Below are positions 1-11,702 of a stretch of 64,000 bases of DNA, piece by piece (the first letter of the stretch is position 1; every line of letters begins with the position of its first letter). The position numbers and the translations under genes were made by a program. This stretch comes from Parasponia andersonii (taxonomy: Eukaryota; Streptophyta; Magnoliopsida; Rosales; Cannabaceae), in contig JXTB01000002.1 of the NCBI GenBank assembly GCA_002914805.1, forward strand, positions 1,383,675 to 1,447,674, given 5' to 3'. The notes under the pieces are model-generated. The model ran no database searches, was not told where the DNA came from, and saw nothing but the letters and a program-made list of their open reading frames with translations.

Positions 1-939
1 ATGAAGAAGAATAACACATATGAACACAATATGAACATCACAATTAAACACAAAACTCTTACTATTTTGAAGGCAAAGCAAGATTAAAATAACATGAATA
101 ATAAGAGGAGACTAAAAGAGAGTGATCTTGTTTACAAAACCAAGATACCTCTTAAGCCTAGCTTAAGCATCTATTTATAGGAAAAGTTAGAGATACAAAG
201 TCAAAATTTGTAAACTAAAGATAAGAGCGAGTTGGCCACTTGTTTTGGCAGATTCAGTCTTTTCCAAAGATATATCTAAAACTTCATGAATTTGGACGAG
301 AAATGTATTGATCAAAGAAGAACACTTGAAGCGTTATCTCTTAGGATTTGTATGCCACCAAAATTTCATCCATTAGAGATGTATTTCTTGACTTATAGCA
401 AAATTGGTGAAGTTAAGTTCTGCTGAGTCAAAATCGGTTGTTGATATTTTCATATGGAAAGATCCGATATTTTTACCTAGATTTATGCTTCTTTTGAATT
501 TTCTCAAAGAGTAAATCATCTAGATAATTTTGTGTACGTGTCCATAGCATCAAGAATCACTCCATTTGAGATCGTAATGATGTCAGAATGGGCCAAAAAA
601 TAAAGAGTGTCGGGCTGAATGTGAGTGCAGTCTAATTTATAATTTTGTCCATTTGAAACCCATTTCGAAATAATTTGAGCAGATCTTGTGAATTAGACTT
701 AGTGAATAATTGAGTCCAAAATCTATAAGTTCAAGAATTGGATCAAAATCCCATGTAGTTTAGAATCTGTGCCTATTTTACGAAACCTACGCAGAAACGA
801 ATATTTAGCACAAATTAGAGGTAATTCTTGCTTTTATGCCTGTCTCCAAAAGTGCTTTAAATTAGGGAATTTAATGAAACTCTAAGTGTATAATGATGAT
901 CTAATCCCATAATAAATATACACAATTAGACGTTCATCA
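1..939 (-). repeat. Athila-type 3' LTR (partial, cut by window start)
   Basis: This stretch matches 9606-10532 almost base for base, about 95% by eye over the last 220 bp, with a few small indels. It ends on the plus strand in TCATCA at 939, the same end as the other LTR at 10532. Because the element reads on the minus strand, this is its 3' LTR; roughly 700 bp of it lie before the window. About 5% LTR divergence suggests an insertion about two million years old if a rate near 1.3e-8 per site per year applies (assumed rate). Confidence 0.9.
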
Positions 940-951
940 CACCCCCTAACC
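940..951 (-). other. Polypurine tract beside the Athila 3' LTR
   Basis: Read on the minus strand this is a purine-rich GTTAGGGGGTG directly before the LTR start TGATGAACG. This is the usual place and makeup of the plus-strand primer tract of LTR retrotransposons. Confidence 0.6.
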
Positions 952-2123
952 AGTTTATTGCTAGCCCCTAGTAATTAAAGCTCACTTAACAAAATTTCCT
1001 TTCAAAGTAATCACTAATTTTTCTCTCTTTGATTTATCCAAATAAACAAACTCTCAATTTTCATTGAATCAAATATTCTTAAGTTAAAATATTAATAAAC
1101 CTTCCTTTTTGTGATCATATAACAACACATAATCATGGGGTTTAATTGAAAAATGTAATATAAATTCTAATATTTCACCGAGGGTAGCTTCGTTGAGTAT
1201 GGAGAAATTTTTATTTATTTATTTTTTTTTATAAACACCATACTATGAACAATACATCCTTAACCCATGTAGCGAGCTTTAGGTTAATGACTCTTAGACT
1301 AGTTGGCCTTAAGGTATTAGGTGTTGAGATACCCCTACGAGCTTAATATCTCAGGTTGCAGATGCTTTTATTAAATAAGGCAATCATAGATAGTGCAATG
1401 TCTAGTTTTCTTAAGCTTTCTCCTTAACTCTTGTAATGAGTTTTAGGCCAATAACTCCTAAGCCAGTTGGCCTTAGGGTTCTAGGTGTTAAGACACCCCT
1501 TCGGGCTTAGTTGCTCGAGTCAAGAAGGCTACAAAACTAAACTTTTTCTATGATTTTTTCTTTATAATAATATGTACTTTTTTTTTCTTCTTTTTTTTTT
1601 TTTATTTTACCCCTATCCTTAGTTGCTACCTTTGATAATAAGAACTTGAGTATCATAGCAGTTTAATTTGCAACCCACAATTAAATGTCAAAGTATGCGT
1701 ATGTGTGTGCGGAGGATAGTTTATGAATATTTGCTAAATAAGTATATGAACATAATCTAAGAGTTTGTAAATTTGAATAATTCAAAAAGAAATGCATGAT
1801 GAAACAATATTGGGAAATTTAAAAATCAAGACTAAATGTTATATATCCACTATGATGCATCTCAAGAGTAAACTTACTCCTTACTCTGCCATCAATGACG
1901 TAGTCGCTATGTCCAATATTTTTAATAACAACAAAAAGATTTTTTTTTTTTTTTTGGTGTTAACTATCCCTTCCCCCCCAACTAGAATCAAACATTGTCC
2001 CAAATTTCTTGAGTTAAATAAGAAAGTTATAGAAAATATTACCTATGACATGAACTACTGAAAAACCTGAAACATACATTAAGAAATAAAATACTGTGAG
2101 AAAAACCATGAGACTAGAAAATT
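940..2123 (-). repeat. Athila 3' noncoding part with a diverged tandem repeat
   Basis: No coding region is supported here. Two diverged copies of a block of about 95 bp lie at about 1267-1360 and 1433-1525; both contain AGTTGGCCTTA and a following AGGTGTT(G/A)AGA(T/C)ACCCCT. Such repeats between pol and the 3' LTR are common in Athila/Tat elements. A 16-base T run at 1940-1955 (A run on the minus strand), followed at 1973-1980 by a C run, lies about 170 bp past the LOG stop codon. It could be a leftover poly(A) tail of a transcript or simple sequence; I cannot decide. Confidence 0.55.
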
Positions 2124-2777
2124 TTATAGACTAAGAGACAGATCCAATCTGGCTTTTTTTCGACGTTCTTTGTTTGACCAGTCTAACTGAGTTATGGCTG
2201 GATCAACTTCTGGAACATAGATTTGCAATTGATCAATCAACTGCTCAGGAGTTATAGCAGAGATGAAGATTCGTCTTGAAGAGTCAGAAATAAACTTCTA
2301 TTCTACAACATGATCTAGAAAGGACAACAAACCATCAAAGAAACCATTAACATTTAATAGGCCGATGGGTTTTTGGTGAATTTTCAGCTGAGCCCAAAAA
2401 GCAATTTGAAAAATTTCTTCTAATGTTCCAATACCCCCTGGTAAGGCAATAAAAACGTCAGAATGGTCAAGCATCTTTTGTATTCGTTCATGCATTATTG
2501 ACACTTTCAATTCTTCCCCAACCATTTTTCTGGTGATGTTTCCTTCAGTCAAAGCTTTTGGAATAATTTCCAAAACTTGACTTTCTCCAATGAATGCAGC
2601 TGTTGACACAATCCTTATTAACCCAAGACTACCTGCCCCATAAACTAAATGGATTTTTCTTTCAGCTAACACCTTACCAAGGTGATTTGCTACCCCTAGG
2701 AATTCTTTATCTTTCCCCGGACTGGATCCACAAAATACATAAATATTTTTGATTTTATGAGATAAGGATCCGACCAT
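2124..2777 (-). pseudogene. LOG-like: LOG-like cytokinin riboside 5'-monophosphate phosphoribohydrolase, intronless copy with an internal stop
   Basis: LOG enzymes cut ribose 5-phosphate from cytokinin nucleotides in one step, giving free active cytokinin in the cytosol. The frame from ATG 2777 to TAA 2124 is 218 codons including the stop, the normal size for the family. Visible motifs: FCGSSPG near the N terminus, MHER at about residue 96, and the diagnostic PGGIGTLEE at about 113-121, followed by KPIGLLNV. The family's glycine motif GGGS(V/I)GLMG is altered to GAGSLGLIR. Codon 160 is TAG, probably from CAG (Gln is usual there); the frame then continues with recognisable LOG sequence (LDWSN) to LDLSLSL. 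No intron interrupts it, although plant LOG genes normally have several. It lies inside the Athila element in the same orientation. A truncated 159-residue product is possible but would lack the C-terminal helices, so I call it a pseudogene. Confidence 0.85.
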
Positions 2778-2841
2778 TTTAACACTCCTCTTAAACTTAT
2801 GAATAAGTTTGAGTTGAATGAAAATGGAGACAAGAAATGAT

Positions 2842-2850
2842 GTATTTATA
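2842..2850 (-). promoter_or_regulatory. Possible TATA box of the LOG copy
   Basis: On the minus strand the sequence reads CTATAAATAC, 65 bp before the LOG ATG, a normal plant TATA-to-ATG distance, with a pyrimidine-rich leader between. If real, the copy carried its own core promoter. In AT-rich DNA a chance match is possible. Confidence 0.4.
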
Positions 2851-2991
2851 GAGATAGGAAAAATAATGCAATGATAGCACCTACGGGGGTAGGTCGGCTA
2901 TTATTAAAAAAAAAATTGAAAATTTTAACAAAACGACAAAATAGCAAAGCATGCATATGTACAGGTAGTTGTGATTGTGGCTCATATCTTC

Positions 2992-3304
2992 NNNNNNNNN
3001 NNNNNNNNNNNNNNNNNNNNNNNNNNNNNNNNNNNNNNNNNNNNNNNNNNNNNNNNNNNNNNNNNNNNNNNNNNNNNNNNNNNNNNNNNNNNNNNNNNNN
3101 NNNNNNNNNNNNNNNNNNNNNNNNNNNNNNNNNNNNNNNNNNNNNNNNNNNNNNNNNNNNNNNNNNNNNNNNNNNNNNNNNNNNNNNNNNNNNNNNNNNN
3201 NNNNNNNNNNNNNNNNNNNNNNNNNNNNNNNNNNNNNNNNNNNNNNNNNNNNNNNNNNNNNNNNNNNNNNNNNNNNNNNNNNNNNNNNNNNNNNNNNNNN
3301 NNNN
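2992..3304. other. Assembly gap (313 N)
   Basis: A run of N inside the 3' part of the Athila element, between the integrase C-terminal region and the LOG copy. Up to this many bases, or an unknown number, are missing. Confidence 1.
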
Positions 3305-4650
3305 GGATCACTAAGGTAAAGGACTTCCTCTTGAAGAATTTGATTGTCAAGAAATGGTTTGAGTCTTTGTCCATTCACCTTAAAAACATTACCATTTTTT
3401 GGATATTCAATATCAACAGCACCATAAGAATATACATGTCTTACAATGAAAGGTCCACTCCACCTTGATCTCAATTTTCCAGGAAATATGTGAAGTCGAG
3501 AATTATAAAGCAAGACCTTTTGACCAACAACAAATATTTTTCTTGAAATTATATTGTCATGAAAAGTTTTAGTTCTAGCCTTATGAATTTTTGAATTCTC
3601 GTATGCATCATTTCTCAATTCTTCAAGCTCATTTATTTGTAATTTTCGCAACTTACAAGCAACATCAAGATTTAAGTTGAAAGTTTTAATGGCCCAAAAA
3701 TCTTCGTGTTCAAGTTCCACAGGTAAATGACAAGGTTTTCCATAAACTATCCTATAGGGTGACATACCAAGTGAGGTTTTGAAAGCAGTTCGATAAGCCC
3801 AAAGTGCATCACTAAGTCTCAAAGACCAACCTTTATGATTTGGGTTAATTGTTTTCTCCAAAATTTATTTAATTTCCCTATTTGCAAGTTCTACTTGTCC
3901 ATTTGTTTGAGGGTGATAAGCGGTAGCAACTTTATGTGTGATTCCATATTTTTTCATTAATGACTCAAATGACTTATTACAAAAATTTGTTCTCCCGTCA
4001 CTTATCATGGCTCAAGGAATTCCAAATTGACTGAAAATGTTTTCTTTCAAAAATTTAATCATTGTTTTATGGTCATTATTTCGACTTGGAATTGCCTATA
4101 CCTATTTTGATACATAATCAACGGCTACTAGAATGTACACAAAACCAAATGACGGTGAAAAAGGTCCCATAAAGTTAATACCCCAATAGTCAAATATTTC
4201 AATCACCAAAATAGGATTTAAAGGCGTCATGTGACGTTTTGAAATTGACCCTAATTTTTGACAATTTTCACAAGATTTGCAAAAAACATGACTATCTTTG
4301 AACAAGGTTGGCCAATAAAATCCGCACTACAAGATTTTTGCAGCTGTCTTTTTTGACGAAAAGTGACGTCCACATGCTTCTGTATGACAAAAGTTTATGA
4401 TACTATTTACCTCATTATCTGGTATACATCTTCAAAAGATTTGATTAAGACAGTACTTGAATAGATAAGGGTCATCCCAATAAAAGTTCTTCACTTCACT
4501 TAAAAACTTCTTTTTGTCTTGACTACTCCAATCAGATGGCATAGCTCCTGTTGCAAGAAAGTTGACAATATTAGCAAACCAAGGTATTAAAGTGGCAGAG
4601 AATAAAGATTCATCAGGAAAATAATCATTGATAGGTGTGGTCCCAAAAGA
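3305..4650 (-). mobile_element. Athila integrase region (fossil)
   Basis: The zinc-binding part is visible around 4250-4400 (CKSCENCQKLG preceded by an HxxxH-type pair). The catalytic core start (DYWGINFMGPF, VAVDYVSK) is at about 4100-4200. The C-terminal part around 3400-3860 has [23 protein letters not shown]-type sequence and the terminal GPF(I/V)V box. Integrase would insert the cDNA into host DNA. The region is broken and its end falls in the gap. Confidence 0.8.
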
Positions 4651-4731
4651 TGACTCTGTTGTTAGCCTTGATAAGTGGTCAACGACAACATTTTCGGTGC
4701 CTTTCTTATCCTTGATTGCAATATCAAACTC

Positions 4732-5811
4732 CTAAAGCAATAAGATCCACCGTATCAATCTTGGCTTGGAATCCTTCTTAGAGAGAAGATATTTCAATGC
4801 TGCATGATCACTAAAGACAATTACTGGTGAACCAACAAGATAAGAACGAAATTTTTTTAAAGAAAATTCTACTGCAAGTAATTCTTTTTCAGTGGTTGAA
4901 TAATTTATTTGAGCATCATTTAAAGTCTTACTTGCATAGTAAATCACATATGGCTTATCATCTTTTCGTTGTCCCAACACATCACCAACATTATAGTCAC
5001 TTGCATCACATATTATTTCAAAAGGAAGAGACCAATCGAGTAGTTGAATGATAGGAACAGAGGTGAGCAATTTTTTAAGCTTAATAATTGCTTCTTCACA
5101 TTCTTTAGTCCATTCAAAAATATTGTCTTTATATAAGAGGTTACACAATGGTTTAGATATTATACTAAAATCTTTGATAAACCTCCTATAAAAACCAGCA
5201 TGTCCTAGGAATGATCTAACATCTCTTACACACTTTGGTGTAGGCAAGTTGGAAATTAATTCACTTTTTGACTTGTCTACCTCAATTCCTTTTGATGAAA
5301 CAATATGGCCAAGAACGATCCCATTTGTTACCATGAAATGACATTTTTCCCAATTAAGTACAAGATTCTTTTCTTCACACCTTTTCAAGAGTTTCTCTAA
5401 GTTCATTAGACAATCATCGAAAGAATCACCAAAAACAAAGAAATCATCCATGAAAATTTCAAGAAAACGTTCAACCATATCACTAAATATGCTAAGCATG
5501 CATCTTTGAAATGTGGCTGGTGCATTACATAATCCAAAAGGCATCCTACGATAAGCAAATGTACCAAATGGACATATAAAAGTGGTTTTCTCTTGATCTT
5601 CAAGTGCTATTTCAATTTGATTGTACCCTGAATACCCATCTAGGAAACAATAAAATTCATGTCCTGCAATTCTTTCAAGGATTTGATCCATAAAAGGTAA
5701 AGAAAAATGGTCTTTCATAGTCATTGAATTGAGTTTCCTATAGTCAATACACACATGCCAACCAGTAATAGTTCTTGTTGGAATTAATTCATTATTTTCA
5801 TTTTTGACCAC
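4732..5811 (-). mobile_element. Athila reverse transcriptase and RNase H region (fossil)
   Basis: Reverse transcriptase motifs follow in order from about 5750: [36 protein letters not shown], the catalytic FMDDF at about 5440, then [16 protein letters not shown]. An RNase H part begins at about 5020 ([39 protein letters not shown]). These signatures place the element in Athila rather than in a chromovirus clade. Confidence 0.88.
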
Positions 5812-6211
5812 AGTAATTCTGGATTTCTTTGGTACAACTTGGTTAGGACTTACCCATTTACTGTCAGAAATAGGATAAATAATTCCATTATCTAGGTGAC
5901 TTAATTTCTCACTACTTCTTTCATATTAGGATTAAGCCTTCTTTGCATTTATCTTGTGGGTTTGCTATTTTCCTCTAAATAAATCTTGTGTGTGCAAATC
6001 AAAGGATTTATTCCCTTTATGTCAGTTATGGTCCATTCTAAAGCAAATTTATGCATTTTCAAAGTTTGTAATAACTAACCTTCTTGGTGTTCATCGAGTT
6101 TGGAAGAGATTATTACCAGAAAAGTCTCATCTTCCCATAAAAAGGAGTATTTGAGATCAGATGGCAATGGTTTCAACTCAAGCTTGGGTAATGCGATACT
6201 TGAAGGCATTG

Positions 6212-6778
6212 TTATATTGGAACGTGGTGGTATTCCTCAAATCTTGGCCTCCATCCTTTGTTTTCAATTCTTTGAGAACAATCAAGTAAAGAACATATAT
6301 TAGAGATATTATGATCCAAATGCATACTTGATTCAAATGAATTAACTAAACAAACTTCCAATGGATCTAAATTATTCCCTGTTTGAATACAATCTCTTAA
6401 GATGGTTTCAATCATGTTGACCTCCTCATTTTCATTTTCTTCATGTGGTTGCTTACACAAATTGAAACCATTAAGTTCAAATGTCATGTTCCCAAATGAA
6501 AGCTTCATCACTCCATTCCTACAATTAATCAAAGCATTAAAAGTTGCTAGAAATGGTCGTCCTAAAATAACAGGAATCGGATTACTTACCTCAACAGGTT
6601 GTGTAACCAAGACAATAAAATATACAGGATATATGAATTTATCAACTTGAATTAACACATCTGCCACTATTCCTCTTGGGACTTTAACTGATCTATCGGC
6701 AAGCAAAAGAGTGACAGAAGTTGATTTTAACTCACCTAGATTGAGTTTTCGATAAACTGAATATGGAAGTAAATTCAC
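6212..6778 (-). mobile_element. Athila aspartic protease region (fossil)
   Basis: The sequence NLLPYSVYRKL followed by LLLADRS, then PVILGRPFLAT at about 6550, is the typical retropepsin region of Athila/Tat polyproteins, lying between gag and reverse transcriptase as expected. Confidence 0.75.
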
Positions 6779-6978
6779 ACTAGCTCCAAGAGTGACAGAA
6801 GTTGATTTTAACTCACCTAGATTGAGTTTTTAATAAACTGAATATGGAAGTAAATTCAACTAGCTCCAAGATCAAGTAATGCTTGTTCAATTTTTTGTTC
6901 ACCAATAACACATGAAATTGTAGGACACCCAGGGTCTTTATATTTCAAACTATTATTATTTTGAAGTATTGAACTTAC

Positions 6979-8761
6979 TTATTCGGCTAGAAAAGCTCTC
7001 TTTTTCACGTTTAATTTTCTTTTCACAGTACACAAGTCCTTCAAGAATTTAGCATAAGATGGTATATGTTTAATAGCATCCAATAAAAGGATATTGATTT
7101 TTACCTGTTTGAAGATTTCAAAAATTTTAGGATTGTGATTCACTTTCCTTGAATTATTCAAAGCATGAGGAAATGGGAGAGTATAAGAGGATTCAATCTT
7201 TTCTTCAGAGGGTATAGGTTTAACCTCTTCCTTACCTTTAGAGTTTGATTCATCATCTTTCTCACAAGGTTTAAGAATAGATTTTTCAACAATCTTACCA
7301 CTACGAAGAGTCATGATTGATTTAACTTGATCCATGAAGGCCTCCAGAGGATCCTGCATGTGAATTGAATTGTCCCTTGGGATTTTGCTGTGGCTAAGAG
7401 GGAAACTTACCTTTCTCTTGAATTTGGAGAGTAGATGCAAATTTTGCAAGGGTATCTTTCAAATCTACCATAGTCTGGGCATTTTGAGTATTGATAGACT
7501 CTTGCTTTTCAATGAATGAATGCAATGTTTCTTCAAAATTTTTCCTAGGAGGAGGTATGTAAGGTGCATAACATTGAGAATTTTGAAAATTTTGTTGTGT
7601 ATGAAATGATGGTTGTGAAGATTGTGCATGATTATCATTCCTCCAACTAAAATTTGGGTGATTTCTCCAACCGGGATTATATGTTTGAGAATATGGATTA
7701 GGATTTGATCTTTTGAATGTGTTTAAGACATTAGCTTGCTCATGAAGATATTCCTTAAAAGAAGCCAAAGTTGGACAGTCATTAGTTGAGTGATCATTAG
7801 TTTCACAAATATGGCACACAATTTCTTGCACAGATTTTACTTGACCACTCTTTTTCATTTCAAGTGCCTCGACTTTTCTAGTTAAGGATGCAAGTTTGGC
7901 TTGGAACTCGTGATCTTCCCTAAGGTTATACATGCCTCCACTAGATACAGAGGGTTGAGTTTTGTTAGATGCCTCACAAGTTCCCACAGTGTCCTAATTT
8001 TGTGCATTTTCAGCTAGTAAGTCTAAGTATTCAATTGCCTCATTGGGATCTTTATCTTCAAAAGTACCATTACACATCATTTCGATCATTTGCCTATCTC
8101 TAGGTGTTAATCCCTCATAAAAATGTGATACTAACCTCCACATTTCAAAACCATGGTGAGGACAAGTATTAAGTAATTCCTTATACCTATCCCAACACTG
8201 GCAAAATGTTTCTCCTTGTTTTTTAGTGAAAGTGGTGATTTGTCTTTTGAAAGAATTTGTTCGGTGAAGAGGAAAAAACTTTTTTAAAAACTATTGTTGT
8301 ATTTCATCCCAAGAACCAATGGAACCCGACCTAAGATTTTGTAGCCACGTTTTAGCTTTATTTTTTAATGAAAAGGGAAAAAGCTTAAGTCTAATGGTGT
8401 TCATGCTACAATTTTGGTCATTACAAGTATTACACACCTCTTCAAATTCCCTTAAATGCAAATACGGATTTTCTGAATCTAAGCCATGAAAAGTTGGTAA
8501 AAGTTGAATGATACTGGGTTTGAATTTGAAATGAGATGCATCAGGAGGAAAAACTAAACATGACGGTGCACCTATTCTTGTGGGATTCATGTGGTCTCTT
8601 AGTGTCCTAGGCCTATCTTGGTTATTATGTATAGAATGATTATCTCCTTGGTCAATTTGATTTTCGGCTATGTTTTCACGAGAAAATGAAGGCTTCCTAG
8701 TAAGTCTACACTTGATGAGTGTGACCAAACTTTCATACAAATGAAGAAAAAAAAAGGACAT
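6979..8761 (-). mobile_element. Athila gag region (fossil)
   Basis: The capsid-like part (8290-8760) carries LPTFHGLDSENPYLHLREFEE and LKLFPFSLKNKAKTWL, the usual retrotransposon gag family signature of this clade. A CCHC knuckle (CHICETNDHSTNDC) lies near 7790-7830. It starts about 100 bp after the primer site, consistent with a leader and first gene. Confidence 0.82.
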
Positions 8762-8861
8762 TTTTGTTTTATCACTAAGAAAGAAAATGAAGAAGGAAAG
8801 AGATGAGATGAAAATTGAAAGAAAAATAAATGAGATTATGGTTTGTAGAATAAACTTTACC

Positions 8862-8879
8862 TCTCCAGCAATGGCGCCA
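8862..8879 (-). other. Primer binding site, tRNA-Asp type
   Basis: On the minus strand this reads TGGCGCCATTGCTGGAGA. It matches the 3' end complement of tRNA-Asp (TGGCGCCGTTGCCGGGGA) at 15 of 18 positions, the usual Athila/Tat primer, 7 bp inside the 5' LTR. Confidence 0.85.
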
Positions 8880-8886
8880 AAAACTT

Positions 8887-10532
8887 GACTAATTCAAATT
8901 AATGAATGTTTTCCCAAGTACAGGAGTGTCAAAGTAATAAATTACTCGATAAGACCGAGGTCAATCCACAAGAAGGTTAGTGAATAATACAAGACCATAA
9001 CATATATATTGCAAGAATAAAAATGATAGGAATAAGTATATTGTAGGATGATTGTGACAATATGAAACAAAGTGACTGAAATATAACGATATGAAGTTAT
9101 AGAATTAAACAATTGCTAAGATTAAGGGATCCACTCTTAGGTATATCAAATAAGTATAAACTAAATACTTTTATCACTCAATTGGAATCCACACACAATG
9201 GAGGTTCCAATCAGAAGATTAATCATTAAAGGTCCATTATTAGTTATCTATGTGATTAAATTAGTTTTTTTAATTACATTTTTTTTTTGATAACGCCAAC
9301 ACTTGTAAATGTGGTCAAGCATTCATGGTGCCACCTTATGTCCACAACAAATCAAAATCCCTTCCTAACACAACCGGTACAAAAGGAATTAAGTATTTTT
9401 TGTGTCAATGGTTAACTATAATGAATTAAGACTCACCACTTAACAAGGAGGGTACTACGATTGATTAAGAAAATTAAATATCACATGCATAACAATGATT
9501 AAAAGATATAAACAATGAAGTCCACCTAGAGTTTAGATTATACCTATCTTTCTCCCAAGAGTTTCACCCTTTCATCTTAGCAACATGCAAGATTAAGTAG
9601 ACATGATGAAGAAGAATAACAAGTATGAACACAATATGAACATCACAATTAAACACAAAACTCTTACTATTTTGAAGGCAAAACAAGATTAAAATAACAT
9701 GAATAACAAGAGGAGAATAAAAGAGAGTGGTTTTGATACCTCCTAAGCCTAGCTTAATCATCTATTTATACGAAAATTTAGAGATACAAAGTCAAAATTT
9801 GTAAACTAAAGATAAGAGCAAGTTGGCCACTTGTTTTGGCAGATTCAGTCTCTCCCAAAGATGTATCTGACATTTCATGAATTTTGATGAGAAATGTATT
9901 GATCAAAGAAGAAAACTTGAAGCCTTATCTCTTAGGAGTCGTATGCCACCAAAATTTTATCCATTGGAGATGTATTTCTTGACTTATAGCAGAATTGGTG
10001 AAGTTAGGTTCTGCTGAGTCAAAATCGGTTGCTGATCTTTTTATGTGGAACTATCCGATATTTTTACCCAGATTTAGGCTTCTTTTCAATTTTCTCAAAG
10101 AACAAATCATCTAGATAATTTTGTGTACGTGTCCATAGCATCAAGAATCACTCCATTTGAGATTGTAATGAGGTTAGAATAGGCCAAAGAATAAAGGGTG
10201 TCGGGCTGAATGTGAGTACAGTCTAATTTATAATTTTGTCCATTTGAAACTCATTTCGAGATAATCTGAACAGATCTTGTGAATTGGACTTAGTGAATAA
10301 TTGAGTGTAAAATCCATGAGTTGAAGAATTGGATCAAAATCCCATGTATTTTAGAATCTGTTTCTATTTTACGAAACCTGCGCAGAAAGGAATCTTTAGC
10401 ACAAATTAGAGGTAATTCTTGCTTTTATGCCTATGTCTCCAAAAGTGCTTTAAATTAAGGAATTTAATGAAACTCTAAGTGTATAATGATGATCTAATCC
10501 CATAATAAATATACACAATTAAACGTTCATCA
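8887..10532 (-). repeat. Athila 5' LTR
   Basis: A 1646-bp LTR bounded by TG...CA (minus strand TGATGAACG to TTAGTCA). Its right 930 bp match 1-939. It abuts the primer site on the inner side and CACTA sequence (GGGAC...) on the outer side. The first five flanking bases, GGGAC at 10533-10537, are the predicted target duplication; the partner lies before the window. Confidence 0.9.
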
Positions 10533-10645
10533 GGGACATTGTAACTAAATGATATCGTTGAAAACACGACGTCGTTTGGTTTGGCTATGTGCAAAACCCT
10601 CTCTTATTCAATATTTCCCCCTACTCCATCCCTTTTTTGCTGCTC

Positions 10646-10945
10646 CTCTTTGCCGCTCCATTTTTTCTAGCCATTCGAGGTATGTGTAGCTTTATTGAGT
10701 CAATTTATTTCATAGAATTCATATATAATTGCATTAGGCTTTGTTTATATCTACTTATTATATGTTTTAGTTTAAATTTTTACACTTCTCTAACACCCAA
10801 GCTATAGTCGCCACTTCTCATTATTATTCCTCCGTTTTTTCTGGCCACTTGAGGTAATTTTAATAATTTAAGTCATTTTTTTGTTAGAATTCATATATAA
10901 TTGCATTAGGCTTTGTTTTTATATGTCATGTTTAGTTTAGGTTTT
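10646..10945 (+). repeat. Diverged direct repeat in the CACTA 5' part
   Basis: A block at about 10650-10770 recurs at about 10830-10945. Both read CC(A/G)TTTTTTCTGGCCA-like sequence, then (T/C)GAGGTA, then AATTCATATATAATTGCATT followed by AGGCTTTGTTT. The period is roughly 170 bp. Between this and the transposase start there is only AT-rich DNA with a TA microsatellite near 11155. Confidence 0.7.
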
Positions 10946-11702
10946 AATAGGTAGTCATTTTGAACAATTTTCCTATATAGCCATTTGATTGTAGTTAAGA
11001 AACATTGGGATTCTTAATTACTCTTAAAATTGTGTAATTCATTAGTTATTAGATTAAAATTATAGCTTGATAATTTGTTTAATTTTTTTATGTATTTTAT
11101 AATTTCAGTTTTTAGTAATTGTTATTGTACTATTATGAGTTTTTTACTTTGATATATATATATATATGTATATATATATATTTTAGAAGTTTGGTGTTGA
11201 TCACAAGAGAAAAGCATTGTGATTTGTACAAATTTTGGTAATTATATGAGATAATTGTTCTATAATTATTCTCATAATTTATATTTATTAATATTGGTGT
11301 TCTCTTGTTATTTCAATTCAAGATTGGTATTAATCATTACATGAAGATTAGTATTGATAATTAGTTCAACCTTAGTCTAGAAGCTTTTAATCATTTGAGG
11401 TATACTCTCTAACTAATTTTCTTAATCACAATAAGATATGTATATTAGTTTATTTTATGCTTTAGACAATCTTATATAGAGGAGATTAGGTTCTGGAAAA
11501 TTGTGCGCTGTGATGATATAAGGATGAAATTGTTGTGTGTGATTTGTTGTATTGAATTTTATCGTGAATTAAAACTTTGGTACGATTTTTAAATGGGGGG
11601 AGACTTTGCCTAATTTTTATCAAGTTTTTAATATATGTAGATTTAGAAATTAATTAATCTTAATTAGCGTTAATTTATGTTTATTTTTTAATTTTTTTTA
11701 GT

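Larger units (their letters stand above)
1..10532 (-). mobile_element. Athila-lineage Ty3/gypsy LTR retrotransposon (fossil, broken)
   Basis: Parts in minus-strand order: 5' LTR 8887-10532, primer site 8862-8879, gag about 6980-8760, protease about 6210-6780, reverse transcriptase and RNase H about 4730-5810, integrase about 3305-4650, a LOG gene copy 2124-2777, a repeat-bearing noncoding part, a purine tract beside the LTR, and the 3' LTR from 939. Lineage call rests on reverse transcriptase signatures ([30 protein letters not shown]) and the tRNA-Asp primer site. The coding part is broken in several places, so it is a fossil. A 313-N assembly gap hides the end of integrase. The right flank is CACTA transposon sequence, so it appears nested in that element. 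Confidence 0.9.

Noticed and set aside
2298-2777. A working 159-residue LOG gene
   Set aside because: The frame continues after the TAG with typical LOG sequence to a natural end at 217 residues, so the short frame is a truncated copy; the GGGS motif is altered too.
2880-2894. ACCTAC-GGG-GTAGGT palindrome as an operator or terminator
   Set aside because: A lone short palindrome beside a gap in transposon DNA with no functional context.
2871-3468. Several reading frames across the N gap
   Set aside because: They consist mostly of undetermined residues and only bridge the gap.
10589-10807. Hydrophobic 72-codon frame, possible membrane protein
   Set aside because: It lies in the AT-rich 5' part of the CACTA element, overlaps the direct repeat and has no family likeness.
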